From an uncultured Catenibacterium sp. (GTDB taxonomy: Bacteria > Bacillota_I > Bacilli_A > Erysipelotrichales > Coprobacillaceae): DNA of 23,102 nucleotides. Positions 5,929-14,878 of this stretch are shown one piece after another (position 1 is the first letter of the stretch; every line of letters starts with the position of its first letter). The stretch is from the NCBI GenBank assembly GCA_900540685.1, contig UQGS01000035.1, positions 1 to 23,102 of the forward strand, given 5' to 3'. A program made the position numbers and the translations under genes. The notes under the pieces are model-generated. The model searched no databases and was not told the DNA's origin. It was given only the letters and a program-made list of their open reading frames with translations.

Positions 5929-7589
5929 TGCTAGACGCAGTCATTAAGAAAATCGAAAAGGGTAAGCCATTTTTCGATAAAATTGCTCAAAATATTTATT
6001 TAGGTGCTGTACGTGATGGCTTCTTAACTGCAATGCCAGCCATCTTATTCTCAAGTGTATTTATCTTAGCTGCTTCAATTCCAGAAATCTTTGGAATTAA
6101 GTTACCAGCAGATGTCTCAACATGGTTATGGAAAGTCTATAACTATTCAATGGGTATTGTTGGTTTACTAGTATCAGCAACTACTGCAAAGTGCTTAGCT
6201 GAAAGCATGAACCGTCGTTTACCTGAAGGTAAAGTAATCAACACTACTTCAGTTATGCTTGCAAGTATTTGTGGTTTCTTCATGTTAGCAGTCAGTGATG
6301 TAAAGCTTGGTATCTCTACTACTTACTTAGGTACTAAAGGTTTACTTGCTTCATTCATCGCTGCATTCATCACAGTTAATATGTATAAGTTCTGTGTTGA
6401 AAAAGATGTCACTATTCATATGCCAAAAGAAGTGCCAGGTACAATCTCTCAGATGTTCAGAGATGTATTCCCATTCTCTTTCTCAGTATTGGTATGTGTT
6501 ATTATTGATTTAATTGTTCGTAATTTATTTGGTTATACTTTCGCAGAAGCAATCATTACATTATTACAGCCATTATTCACAGCTGCAGATGGTTACTTAG
6601 GAATCTGTATCATCTGGGGTGCAATGGCAATGTTCTGGTTCGTTGGTGTACATGGTCCAAGTATTGTTGAACCAGCAATCGCTGCAATCATCTATGCAAA
6701 CGTAGATGCAAACTTAGCATTATTCAAAGCAGGTCATCAGGCTGCAAACGTATTAACAGTTGGTTTAGGTAACTTCGTAGGTACTATGGGTGGTACAGGT
6801 GCTACTTTAGTTGTTCCATTCTTATTCATGTTATTTGCTAGATCTAAACAGTTAAAAGCTGTTGGTAAAACAACTTTCATTCCAGTATGTTTCGCAGTTA
6901 ATGAACCATTATTATTTGCGACTCCAATCGTATTAAACCCTTATTTCTTTATTCCATTCTTACTTGCACCAATGGTGAACGTATCATTATTCAAGTTCTT
7001 CGTTGATGTATTAAAGATGAACTCATTCATTTATGTATTACCTTGGGCTACTCCAGCTCCAATTGGTTTGATCTTAGGTACAGGTATTAGTTTCTTAGCA
7101 GTATTACTTGCTGTATTACTTATTGTCGTAGATGGTGTTATCTATTTACCATTCGTTAAAGCATATGATGCTTCATTATTAGAAGAAGAAAAACAGAAAG
7201 AAGCTTTAGAAGCATTAGAAGCACAGGTTAAGGAAGAAGAACCTGAAAAGAAAGAACCTCTTCAGTTAGATAAGAAGATTAATGTATTAGTATTATGTGT
7301 AGGTGCTGGTACAAGTGCTATGTTTGCGAATGCCGTTAAAGAAGGGGCAAAAGAAACTGGTTTACCAGTAGATGCAACTGCAAGTGCTTATGGTAACCAC
7401 TATGATATCTTAAAGAACTATGATGTTGTTGTCTTATCTCCACAGGTACAGGCTCATTTAGAAGAAGTAAAACAGGATGCTAAAGAAGGTGCTAAAGTCA
7501 TTGCGACTAAGGGTGCTCAGTATATTCAGTTAACTCGTGATCCTAAGGGTGCTGTTGAATTTATCGTTGAACAGGAAAAGGAAGGTTAA
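5928..7589 (+). CDS. lacE: Lactose-specific PTS enzyme IICB
   Basis: A 553-aa membrane permease that imports lactose and releases lactose-6-phosphate. The IIC channel domain fills about residues 1-410 with roughly ten hydrophobic helices. It includes the substrate-site segment FVGVHGPSIVEPA (H242) and the conserved NEPLLF (325-330). A charged, Glu-rich linker (about 415-447) leads to the IIB domain. There INVLVLCVGAGTSAMFANAV carries the phosphorylated cysteine C457. The order IIC-IIB and the length are those of LacE of Gram-positive bacteria. The adjacent phospho-beta-galactosidase supports lactose over cellobiose, although other beta-galactosides may also be taken up. Confidence 0.92.
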   Translation: MLDAVIKKIEKGKPFFDKIAQNIYLGAVRDGFLTAMPAILFSSVFILAASIPEIFGIKLPADVSTWLWKVYNYSMGIVGLLVSATTAKCLAESMNRRLPEGKVINTTSVMLASICGFFMLAVSDVKLGISTTYLGTKGLLASFIAAFITVNMYKFCVEKDVTIHMPKEVPGTISQMFRDVFPFSFSVLVCVIIDLIVRNLFGYTFAEAIITLLQPLFTAADGYLGICIIWGAMAMFWFVGVHGPSIVEPAIAAIIYANVDANLALFKAGHQAANVLTVGLGNFVGTMGGTGATLVVPFLFMLFARSKQLKAVGKTTFIPVCFAVNEPLLFATPIVLNPYFFIPFLLAPMVNVSLFKFFVDVLKMNSFIYVLPWATPAPIGLILGTGISFLAVLLAVLLIVVDGVIYLPFVKAYDASLLEEEKQKEALEALEAQVKEEEPEKKEPLQLDKKINVLVLCVGAGTSAMFANAVKEGAKETGLPVDATASAYGNHYDILKNYDVVVLSPQVQAHLEEVKQDAKEGAKVIATKGAQYIQLTRDPKGAVEFIVEQEKEG

Positions 7590-7593
7590 GTAA

Positions 7594-8994
7594 ATGAAAT
7601 TCTCTGATGATTTTATCTTTGGTGGCGCTACAGCTGCCTATCAGTGTGAAGGTAGTACTTTAGATTATGGTAAAGGTAAAGTGTCTTGGGACGACTTTCT
7701 AGCAAAGCAGGGTCGTTTCAAGGCAGACCCTGCCAGTGATTTCTACCACCAGTATGGACAAGATTTAAAGCTATGTAAAATGTTTGGTATTAATGGAATT
7801 CGTATCTCTATTTCATGGGCACGTATCTTCCCTGATGGAACAGGAAAAATCAATCAGGAAGGTATTGATTTCTATCATAGAGTATTCCAGGAATGTCATA
7901 AGAATAATGTAGAACCATTTATCACATTACATCACTTTGATACACCTGATACTTTATATCAGAAGGGTGATTTCTTAAATAGAGAAACAGTAGATGCATT
8001 TGTAGACTATGCTAAGTTCTGTTTCGAAGAATATAAGGATGAAGTAAAATATTGGTTTACCTTCAATGAAATCTGGGCAGTGGCTACAAACACTTATATT
8101 GAAGGTACATTCCCTAATGGTGAAAAATATAATATGACAAAAGCATTCCAGATCATGCATAATATGATGCTTGCTCATGCGAAAGCTGTTGTTGCTTATA
8201 AAGAAGCAGGATATAAAGGACAGATCGGCTGTGTACAGTCATTAGAATATAAGTATCCTTATGATGAAAATAGTTTAGATGATATCCAGGCTGCAAAGAA
8301 CGAAGATGTATTACAGAACCAGTTCTTATTAGATGCAACATTCAAAGGATATTACTCTACTGAAACAATGGAAATCGTAGATCGTTTAGTGGCTATTAAT
8401 AATGGTCAGCTAGATCTAAGAGATGAAGACTTTGCAGTCATGAAGAAAGCAGCAGTCTTAATTGACTACATGGGTATGAACTATTACCAGTCACGTTTCA
8501 TTCAGTACTATGATGGTGAGAATGATATTCATCATAATGGTACAGGCGAAAAGGGCACTTCACGTTTCTGCTTAAAGAATGTAGGACGTAGAATGGAAAA
8601 AGAAGGTATCCCTAGAACTGACTGGGACTGGTTAATTCATCCAGAAAGTATGTTTGATATGTTAGTACGTATTCGTCAGCAGTATCCAAACTACAAGTGT
8701 ATCTATATCACAGAAAATGGTATGGGTTATAAAGATGAATTCGTTGATGGTGTAATTGATGATGCACCAAGAATTGATTATATCAAGAAACATTTACAGT
8801 ATGCATTAAAGGCAGTTGAAGTAGGTGTTAATGTAAAAGGCTACTTTGTATGGTCTTTAATGGATATGTTCTCATGGACTAATGGATATAATAAGCGTTA
8901 TGGATTATTCTATGTAGACTATGAAACACAGAAACGTTATCCAAAAGCAAGTGCTTATTGGTATAAGGGTGTATCAGAAACGAAAGAGGTGTAG
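7594..8994 (+). CDS. lacG: 6-phospho-beta-galactosidase (GH1)
   Basis: A 466-aa cytosolic hydrolase that splits lactose-6-phosphate into glucose and galactose-6-phosphate. The GH1 acid/base is E159 in WFTFNEIW and the nucleophile is E374 in YITENGMG, one residue off the Lactococcus LacG numbering. The 6-phosphate pocket is visible as S427, K434 and Y436 in FSWTNGYNKRYGLFY, the set that distinguishes phospho-glycosidases from ordinary beta-glucosidases. The length matches LacG. It starts 4 bp after lacE with GGAAAAGGAAGG upstream. Its product normally enters the tagatose-6-phosphate pathway, but the enzymes of that pathway are not in this window. Confidence 0.93.
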   Translation: MKFSDDFIFGGATAAYQCEGSTLDYGKGKVSWDDFLAKQGRFKADPASDFYHQYGQDLKLCKMFGINGIRISISWARIFPDGTGKINQEGIDFYHRVFQECHKNNVEPFITLHHFDTPDTLYQKGDFLNRETVDAFVDYAKFCFEEYKDEVKYWFTFNEIWAVATNTYIEGTFPNGEKYNMTKAFQIMHNMMLAHAKAVVAYKEAGYKGQIGCVQSLEYKYPYDENSLDDIQAAKNEDVLQNQFLLDATFKGYYSTETMEIVDRLVAINNGQLDLRDEDFAVMKKAAVLIDYMGMNYYQSRFIQYYDGENDIHHNGTGEKGTSRFCLKNVGRRMEKEGIPRTDWDWLIHPESMFDMLVRIRQQYPNYKCIYITENGMGYKDEFVDGVIDDAPRIDYIKKHLQYALKAVEVGVNVKGYFVWSLMDMFSWTNGYNKRYGLFYVDYETQKRYPKASAYWYKGVSETKEV

Positions 8995-8996
8995 TT

Positions 8997-9650
8997 ATGA
9001 ATTCTTATAAAGGAGTTATATTTGATTTTAATGGAACATTGTTCTTTGATAATCCAAAACATGTATTAGCTTGGGGAAAGATTTCCCAGGAAATAAGACA
9101 TCATGGTATTAGTGAAGAAGAGCTTCATGAACATTTCAATGGTGTTCCTAACAACAAAATCATTGAATATATGTTTGACGGACAGTGTACAGATGAAGTG
9201 AAACAGAAATATTCTTTACTTAAAGAACAGTACTATCGTGAGTTCTGTAAGGAAGATAAAGAAACATTCCATTTAGTCGCTGGCGCAACAGAATTCTTTG
9301 ATCATCTCAAAAACAACAACATTCCATTCACTATTGCAAGTGCTTCCATTAAACCAAATATTGATTTCTTTGTAGAATCATTTCATCTAGATCATTGGAT
9401 CAATCCCAATGATATTGTCTATGATGATGGAACTTATGAGAATAAGATCATGATGTTCAAGAAAGCAGCCAATATTCTTGAAGTAGATATAAGTGACTGC
9501 TTAATCGTTGAAGACTCCCTAAGTGGTATTGAAAATGCCTATAAAGCAGGATGTAGAAATATAATCGTAGTCGATTCTGCAAATAAACGAGAAGAATATC
9601 AGAAGTTACCTGGCGTAACAAAAGTGATTGATTCTTTTAAAGAGATTTAA
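8997..9650 (+). CDS. HAD phosphatase of the beta-phosphoglucomutase group; candidate galactose-6-phosphate phosphatase
   Basis: A 217-aa HAD subfamily IA enzyme. Motif I is IFDFNGTLF with nucleophile D10. Motif II is in TIASAS. The lysine is in MMFKKAANIL, and motif IV is IVEDSLSGIENA. An alpha-helical cap lies at about 18-90. The residue two after the nucleophile is N12 instead of the usual Asp. That Asp is the general acid/base in phosphoglucomutases, so mutase activity looks unlikely; DFNGT variants do occur among HAD phosphatases. The start lies 2 bp after lacG, with AAAGAGGTG at the lacG end as ribosome site. Position between lacG and galK suggests it dephosphorylates the lacG product galactose-6-phosphate to free galactose. 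This substrate is my inference; the family call is firm. Confidence 0.8.
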   Translation: MNSYKGVIFDFNGTLFFDNPKHVLAWGKISQEIRHHGISEEELHEHFNGVPNNKIIEYMFDGQCTDEVKQKYSLLKEQYYREFCKEDKETFHLVAGATEFFDHLKNNNIPFTIASASIKPNIDFFVESFHLDHWINPNDIVYDDGTYENKIMMFKKAANILEVDISDCLIVEDSLSGIENAYKAGCRNIIVVDSANKREEYQKLPGVTKVIDSFKEI

Positions 9651-9656
9651 GAAAAG

Positions 9657-9684
9657 AGCCATCCACCAGGGATGGCTTTTATTA
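9657..9684 (+). terminator. Weak terminator/attenuator between the HAD gene and galK
   Basis: Stem AGCCATCC (9657-9664) pairs with GGATGGCT (9670-9677) around a 5-nt loop, followed by TTTTATTAT. The broken T tract suggests partial termination, which would lower galK-galE expression relative to lacFEG. I see no clear promoter in the 47-bp gap before galK. Confidence 0.6.
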
Positions 9685-9697
9685 TGGAGGAAAAAAC

Positions 9698-10981
9698 ATG
9701 AAGGCAAGTGTATTAAGAGATGAATTTAAAACAGATAAACATAATCAATTATTAGAAGACTTATATGAAGATGCCAGCTTAGTCAACTATCAGAAGGATA
9801 GATATGCAAACGCATTAGATAAGTTCATTGAACTTTATGGTGATGAAAACATCAGCATCTATAGTGCTGCAGGTAGAAGCGAAATCTCAGGTAACCATAC
9901 AGACCATCAGCATGGCTGTGTCTTAGCTGGTTCTATTAACCTAGATGCGATTGGTGTAGTGGCTAGACAGGATGATGTGATCAAGGTTGTATCTGATAGT
10001 TTTGATATTAAGCCAATCTATTTAAATGATCTAGATAAGAAGGATGAAGAAGAAGGTACTTCAGAAGGATTAATCAGAGGTGTTGTGTCTAAACTTAAAG
10101 AATTAGGATACAACATCGGTGGTTTCAAGGCATTCATTACAAGTGATGTATTAGTAGGGGCTGGTTTATCTAGTTCAGCTGCTTTTGAAACAATCATCGG
10201 TACAATCATTGATGGTTTATATAACGATATGAGCATCGATATGGTCACTATCGCAAAAGTAGGTCAGTATGCGGAAAATGTCTATTTTGGTAAGCCTTGT
10301 GGATTAATGGACCAGTGCGCATGTGCCGTAGGTGGACTTATTTCTATTGATTTCAAGGATACAGAACATCCAGTCGTTAACCATGTAGATGTAGACTTCT
10401 CTAAATATGATCATAGCTTATGTATCGTTGATACAAAGGGAAGCCATGCAGACTTAACAGATGCTTATGGTGCTATCCCAGCTGAAATGAAGGATGTGGC
10501 TCATTACTTTGGTAAGGAATTCCTAAGAGAAGTAGATGAAAAGGAATTCTTTGATCATCTTGCAGATGTCAGAGCAGCAGTAAAGAACGATAGAGAAATC
10601 TTAAGAGCGATTCATTTCTTCAAGGAAAACGCAAGAGTACCTCAGATTGTAGAAGCACTAAACAATGATGACTTTGATTTATTCAAGAAGTTAATTAATG
10701 AATCAGGTAACTCAAGTTATAAGTTCTTACAGAATGTCTATGCAGACTTTGATTATAAGAATCAGGCAGTTTCTGCAGCACTTGCACTTAGTGAAATCGT
10801 ATTAGGAGACCACGGTGTTGCTAGAGTGCACGGTGGAGGCTTCGCTGGCACAATTCAGGCTTTCGTTGAGAACGATTTCGTTGTAGAATATAAGAGTCAG
10901 ATAGAGAAACTATTTGGTGAAGGCAGCTGTCATGTTCTTAAGGTAAGAAAACTTGGTGGCTGCAAAGTTATGGAGGAATAA
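9698..10981 (+). CDS. galK: Galactokinase (GHMP family)
   Basis: A 427-aa cytosolic kinase that makes galactose-1-phosphate from free galactose and ATP. The N-terminal galactokinase signature reads AAGRSEISGNHTDHQHG (57-73). The GHMP phosphate loop is VLVGAGLSSSAAFE (151-164). The catalytic aspartate D205 lies in CGLMDQCACAVGG, and the third motif is ARVHGGGFAGT near the end. Compared with E. coli GalK (GEHTDY) the sugar-contacting Glu is N66 and the Tyr is H70; this GNHTDHQ form is, from memory, common in clostridial galactokinases and is somewhat longer. TATGGAGG precedes the ATG. The next gene, galE, starts 1 bp after its stop. It needs free galactose, which implies dephosphorylation of the lacG product. 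Confidence 0.87.
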   Translation: MKASVLRDEFKTDKHNQLLEDLYEDASLVNYQKDRYANALDKFIELYGDENISIYSAAGRSEISGNHTDHQHGCVLAGSINLDAIGVVARQDDVIKVVSDSFDIKPIYLNDLDKKDEEEGTSEGLIRGVVSKLKELGYNIGGFKAFITSDVLVGAGLSSSAAFETIIGTIIDGLYNDMSIDMVTIAKVGQYAENVYFGKPCGLMDQCACAVGGLISIDFKDTEHPVVNHVDVDFSKYDHSLCIVDTKGSHADLTDAYGAIPAEMKDVAHYFGKEFLREVDEKEFFDHLADVRAAVKNDREILRAIHFFKENARVPQIVEALNNDDFDLFKKLINESGNSSYKFLQNVYADFDYKNQAVSAALALSEIVLGDHGVARVHGGGFAGTIQAFVENDFVVEYKSQIEKLFGEGSCHVLKVRKLGGCKVMEE

Positions 10982-10982
10982 T

Positions 10983-11981
10983 ATGAACGTATTAGTTACA
11001 GGTGGTGCAGGTTATATTGGTAGTCATGTCTGTGTAGAATTACTACAGAGCGGACATGATGTTGTAGTCATCGATGACTTCTCAAATTCAAAACCAGAAG
11101 CCTTAGATGCAATTCATGAAATTACAGGGAAGAAAGTAAAGTTCTATGAATTCAACGTTTTAGATGAAGATAAGACAGAAGCAGTATTCAAGGAAAATAA
11201 ATTAGATGCAGTCATTCACTGTGCAGCCTTCAAGGCAGTAGGTGAATCAGTCGTTAAGCCAATTGAATACTATACAAATAACTTAATGACAACTCTTATT
11301 GTTGCTAAGCTTATGAAGAAGTATCATGTACCTTCTATCGTATTCTCTTCAAGTGCAACAGTATATGGTGATCCAAAGGTTGTACCTTTAACTGAAGACT
11401 GCGAATTAGGACAGACTACAAACCCATATGGTTCTACAAAGGCTATGATGGAAAGAATCCTAACAGATGTACAGCATGCTGTACCAGAAATGTCTGTTAC
11501 ATTACTTCGTTACTTCAACCCAATTGGAGCACATGAATCAGGATTATTAGGAGAAGATCCAAAGGGAATTCCTAATAACTTAATGCCTTATATTATGAAG
11601 GTGGCAACAAGAGAACTTCCTTGCTTAGGTGTATTTGGTGATGACTATGATACACCGGACGGAACTGGTGTACGTGACTACATCCATGTAGTAGACTTAG
11701 CTAAGGGTCATGTACTTGCAATTGAAAAGTACGCAGAACCTGGCGTTCATATCTGTAACCTAGGTACAGGTAAAGGATATAGCGTATTAGAAATCGTTAA
11801 GGCATTTGAAAGAGTGAATGGTATTGAAATACCTTATGAAATCAAACCAAGACGTGCTGGTGATATCGCAACATGTTATGCAGATCCTACTCGTGCAAAA
11901 GAACAGTTAGGATGGGTGGCTGAAAAGACACTTGATGATATGTGCAGAGATACTTGGAACTTTGCAAAGAAACATATGTAA
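10983..11981 (+). CDS. galE: UDP-glucose 4-epimerase
   Basis: A 332-aa NAD-dependent extended short-chain dehydrogenase that interconverts UDP-galactose and UDP-glucose. The Rossmann motif is TGGAGYIGSHV (6-16). The catalytic serine lies in FSSSATVYG (S124 region), and the Y149-x3-K153 pair is in NPYGSTKAM. RDYIHVVDLAKGH and the C-terminal RRAGDIATCYADPTRA are family hallmarks. The ATG at 10983 is preceded by GGAGG inside the galK end; an in-frame start at 10953 would sit inside galK and lacks the Rossmann spacing. No galT follows, so the uridylyltransferase step must be encoded elsewhere. The operon ends at the strong hairpin after this gene. Confidence 0.93.
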   Translation: MNVLVTGGAGYIGSHVCVELLQSGHDVVVIDDFSNSKPEALDAIHEITGKKVKFYEFNVLDEDKTEAVFKENKLDAVIHCAAFKAVGESVVKPIEYYTNNLMTTLIVAKLMKKYHVPSIVFSSSATVYGDPKVVPLTEDCELGQTTNPYGSTKAMMERILTDVQHAVPEMSVTLLRYFNPIGAHESGLLGEDPKGIPNNLMPYIMKVATRELPCLGVFGDDYDTPDGTGVRDYIHVVDLAKGHVLAIEKYAEPGVHICNLGTGKGYSVLEIVKAFERVNGIEIPYEIKPRRAGDIATCYADPTRAKEQLGWVAEKTLDDMCRDTWNFAKKHM

Positions 11982-11986
11982 CACTC

Positions 11987-12012
11987 AAGTCTCTCGAAAG
12001 AGAGGCTTTTTT
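11987..12012 (+). terminator. Terminator of the lac-gal operon
   Basis: A 9-bp stem (11987-11995 with 12000-12008) is closed by a GAAA tetraloop and followed by T to 12012. Confidence 0.88.
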
Positions 12013-12020
12013 GATGCAAT

Positions 12021-12044
12021 AAAAAAGCAACTATTGTAGTTGCT
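12021..12044 (-). terminator. Terminator of the molybdenum-hydroxylase operon
   Basis: On the minus strand AGCAACTA (12044-12037) pairs with TAGTTGCT (12033-12026) around a 3-nt loop, followed by U from the A tract 12021-12026. The stop codon of the mocA-like gene is inside the stem. Confidence 0.88.
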
Positions 12045-12597
12045 TCAGGTCTTCTTGATAATCTATATCATAGAGTTCTTTTACATTCTCTACTTGTATA
12101 TATTCTACTTCATCAGGATGTTTATTTAATACCTTTCTTCCACCTTGGTCTTCTTTTAATAGAAGTAACTCAGGAATATAAGAACTATCAAATAGAGTAG
12201 GGTTGCCAACTTTTTCTTTATAAGCACAACTGGCAAGTTTATGCTTTGTATGCATCAGTTTATCTATAGTATTCATAGAAATATAAGGCTGATCAGCCAC
12301 CATGAAGATCATTCTAAAGGGCTTCTCTAACGTATTTAAATAGTTCACAGCAGCCTTAATAGAATAAGAGAGACCATTTATACTCTCTAAACATAAAATG
12401 CTGTGAGCGCCTCTTTGAGACGCATATTGTAGTATCTCATCATATTGAGATACTACAATAATGTCTTTATATTCTTTTAATAATAGATCTAATGCATGTT
12501 GATATAACGGTTTATTTTGAAAAGGAAACAGCAGTTTGTTTCCTTTAAAACGTCTGCTGTTTCCTGATGCAAGATATATAATATATGTTTTATTCAT
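12031..12597 (-). CDS. MocA/MobA-like molybdenum-cofactor nucleotidyltransferase
   Basis: A 188-aa member of the MobA-like NTP-transferase family. The nucleotide-binding start is YLASGNSRRFKGNKLL (8-23), matching LAAGxSxRxGxxK, and the metal-binding MVADQP has D102. MocA-type enzymes attach CMP to molybdopterin to give the dinucleotide cofactor used by xanthine-dehydrogenase-family enzymes. The gene position directly after the large subunit fits that role. ATG 12597 overlaps the large-subunit stop by 8 bp and has only a weak ribosome site, so translation is probably coupled; a TTG at 12612 is a less likely start. It closes the operon. GTP specificity cannot be excluded from sequence alone. 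Confidence 0.78.
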   Translation of the reverse strand: MNKTYIIYLASGNSRRFKGNKLLFPFQNKPLYQHALDLLLKEYKDIIVVSQYDEILQYASQRGAHSILCLESINGLSYSIKAAVNYLNTLEKPFRMIFMVADQPYISMNTIDKLMHTKHKLASCAYKEKVGNPTLFDSSYIPELLLLKEDQGGRKVLNKHPDEVEYIQVENVKELYDIDYQEDLKQLQ

Positions 12598-14878
12598 CGA
12601 TGGCCATGACAATCTTTTCAGGTGTCATTGGAAGGTCTCTTACCCATGCACCACATGCACTGTGGATGGCAGCACATAAGGCTGGAGCTGGTGTATTGAT
12701 GACACATTCACCAATAGACTTTGCGCCAAATGGACCTGTTTTTTCATAACTGCTTTCAAAATAAACACGTAGATGACCCATATCAAGTCTTGTAGGAATC
12801 TTATAAGTCATGAAGTTATTTTCTGTTAAACCACCCTTAGGTGAATAAGTAATACTTTCAGATAATGCCATACCGATACCCTGTACAAGACCACCTTCAG
12901 TCTGTACAGTGGCTAAGTTTGTATTAACGACAGTACCACAGTCTACAACGGCCACATAATCTAATATTTCTACAGAACCTGTTTCTTTATCTAAGGCGAT
13001 TTCTGCCATACCTACCATATATGGTGGTGGAGATACTTTAGATGAATGAGAGCATGTGACCTGAATAGGAATATTATTACCACACTGAGAGAATGTAGCG
13101 ATATCCATATGTGTAAATGATTCATTTGTTGCTGGATTATCAATTGTATTGCCAGTAAATACTAATGATTCAGGATCACATTCCCACTTATTAGCTGCAA
13201 TCTTCAACATGTTTTCTTTAAGTTCTTCACTAGCTTTTCTTACAGCCATACCAGTGACATAAGTTGTACTAGATGCATAAGAACCAGAATCATATGGAGA
13301 TGCATCTGTATCAGCACCAAATACTACGATATTGTCTACATCACATTCTAATTCTTCTGCAGCCATCTGGGCAAGAATAGTATCACATCCAGTACCCATA
13401 TCTGCAGCACCAATGCTTAACATATAAGAACCATCATCATTTAACTTTAATGTTGCAGAACCAACATCGACACCAGAGATACCTGATCCCTGCATGGCCA
13501 TTGCGACACCTGCTGCTTTAATACGACCATCAGGCATAACAGTAGGAGTCTTACGGTTTTCCCAGTCGAATTCTTTCTTAGCACGTTCCATACATTTATC
13601 TAATGCACAGCTGTCCGCAATTTCACCATAGTAGGCATCCATCTTCTGACCCTGACGTACCATATTCTTTTCTCTGATTTCTACTGGATCCATATGTAGA
13701 ATATCAGCTAATTCATTCACACATGTTTCTAATGCATAAATACCCTGAGTCGCACCATATCCACGATATGCACCAGAAGATAATCTGTTTGTATAAACTA
13801 CATCATAATGGAAACGGAATGCTTCTAGGTTGTTTGTATATAGTGGAATAGACTTATGACCTGATAAACCAACAGTAGTAGGACCATGTTCACCAAAGGC
13901 ACCAGAGTTAGATAGTGTATATAAATCAATAGCACGAATTGTACCATCATTCATAGCACCTACTTTAGTAGTCACTTCCATTTCATGACGTGGACTACCT
14001 GCAATCTGAGATTCAGTACGTGTATAAATAAGTTTAGATGGTTTCTTAGTCATCCATGTCACAAATGCAGGATAGATTTCAGTTACAAGTGACTGCTTTG
14101 CGCCAAAGCCACCACCAATACGAGGCTTTTCAACACGAATCTGAGACTTAGGAATATCTAAAGCATTCGCAAGAATACGACGTGCATGGAAGACAATCTG
14201 TGTAGAACTAATGACATGTAAACGACCATATGTATCAATTTCACAATAAGTTCTGAATGTTTCCATCATCGCCTGATTTACTGCAGGAACATGATAAGTA
14301 CGTTCAATTACATGATCACATGATTTAAATACTTCTTCTAGATCACCATGTGTTTCATCTGCAGTGGCTACTAAGTTACGCTTATTATCAGCACCTACAG
14401 GACATAATGCTTTCCAGTTATCTTCAGGATGTACAAGAATAGGATTATCTTTCGCAGTTCTAAAGTCTAATACAGCTTCTTCTACCTGATATTTCACTTT
14501 AATAAGCTTTAATGCTTCATCTACTTTCTTTTCATCATAACCTGCAACAATCGCAACTGGATCACCTACGAATCTTACTCTCTGATCTAAGATCAAACGA
14601 TCATAAGGGCTTGGTTCTGGATAAGTCTGACCAGCCATAGTAAAACGTTTCTGAGGTACATCTTTATAAGTATAAACAGCTTCAATTGTATCTACTGCTT
14701 TTGCTGCTTCTGTATCGATACTCTCAATTAATGCATTGGCATGAGGAGAATGAACAAGCTTTACAATCAAACAGTCATGAGGTGTTACATCATCTACATA
14801 GACAGGTTTACCTAATAATAGGTTCATTGCATCTTTTTTTCTTATAGGTTTATTGACCTGTTTAAATTCCTGACTCAT
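12590..14878 (-). CDS. Molybdenum hydroxylase large (molybdopterin-binding) subunit, xanthine dehydrogenase family
   Basis: A 762-aa subunit carrying the molybdenum centre where purines or other N-heterocycles are hydroxylated with water as oxygen donor. The N-terminal hammerhead domain (about 17-125) has YVDDVTPHDCLIVKLVHSP. Cofactor loops are RIGGGFGAKQ (253-262), SGAYRGYGATQ (368-378) and GAADMGTGCDT. The catalytic glutamate is E724 in GPFGAKSIGE. The form GGGFGAKQ, in place of the GGGFGGK of classical enzymes, and the KSIGECVINTPAPA end resemble the xanthine dehydrogenase-like and selenium-dependent hydroxylases of Clostridia. The substrate cannot be decided. Its ATG overlaps the preceding iron-sulfur gene by ATGA. 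The length is normal for a separate large subunit. Confidence 0.87.
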   Translation of the reverse strand: MSQEFKQVNKPIRKKDAMNLLLGKPVYVDDVTPHDCLIVKLVHSPHANALIESIDTEAAKAVDTIEAVYTYKDVPQKRFTMAGQTYPEPSPYDRLILDQRVRFVGDPVAIVAGYDEKKVDEALKLIKVKYQVEEAVLDFRTAKDNPILVHPEDNWKALCPVGADNKRNLVATADETHGDLEEVFKSCDHVIERTYHVPAVNQAMMETFRTYCEIDTYGRLHVISSTQIVFHARRILANALDIPKSQIRVEKPRIGGGFGAKQSLVTEIYPAFVTWMTKKPSKLIYTRTESQIAGSPRHEMEVTTKVGAMNDGTIRAIDLYTLSNSGAFGEHGPTTVGLSGHKSIPLYTNNLEAFRFHYDVVYTNRLSSGAYRGYGATQGIYALETCVNELADILHMDPVEIREKNMVRQGQKMDAYYGEIADSCALDKCMERAKKEFDWENRKTPTVMPDGRIKAAGVAMAMQGSGISGVDVGSATLKLNDDGSYMLSIGAADMGTGCDTILAQMAAEELECDVDNIVVFGADTDASPYDSGSYASSTTYVTGMAVRKASEELKENMLKIAANKWECDPESLVFTGNTIDNPATNESFTHMDIATFSQCGNNIPIQVTCSHSSKVSPPPYMVGMAEIALDKETGSVEILDYVAVVDCGTVVNTNLATVQTEGGLVQGIGMALSESITYSPKGGLTENNFMTYKIPTRLDMGHLRVYFESSYEKTGPFGAKSIGECVINTPAPALCAAIHSACGAWVRDLPMTPEKIVMAIDE

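Noticed and set aside
7594..8994. Plain beta-glucosidase or 6-phospho-beta-glucosidase reading of the GH1 enzyme
   Set aside because: The S427/K434/Y436 phosphate-site set, the length and adjacency to LacE/LacF favour 6-phospho-beta-galactosidase, though activity on gluco-configured substrates is not excluded.
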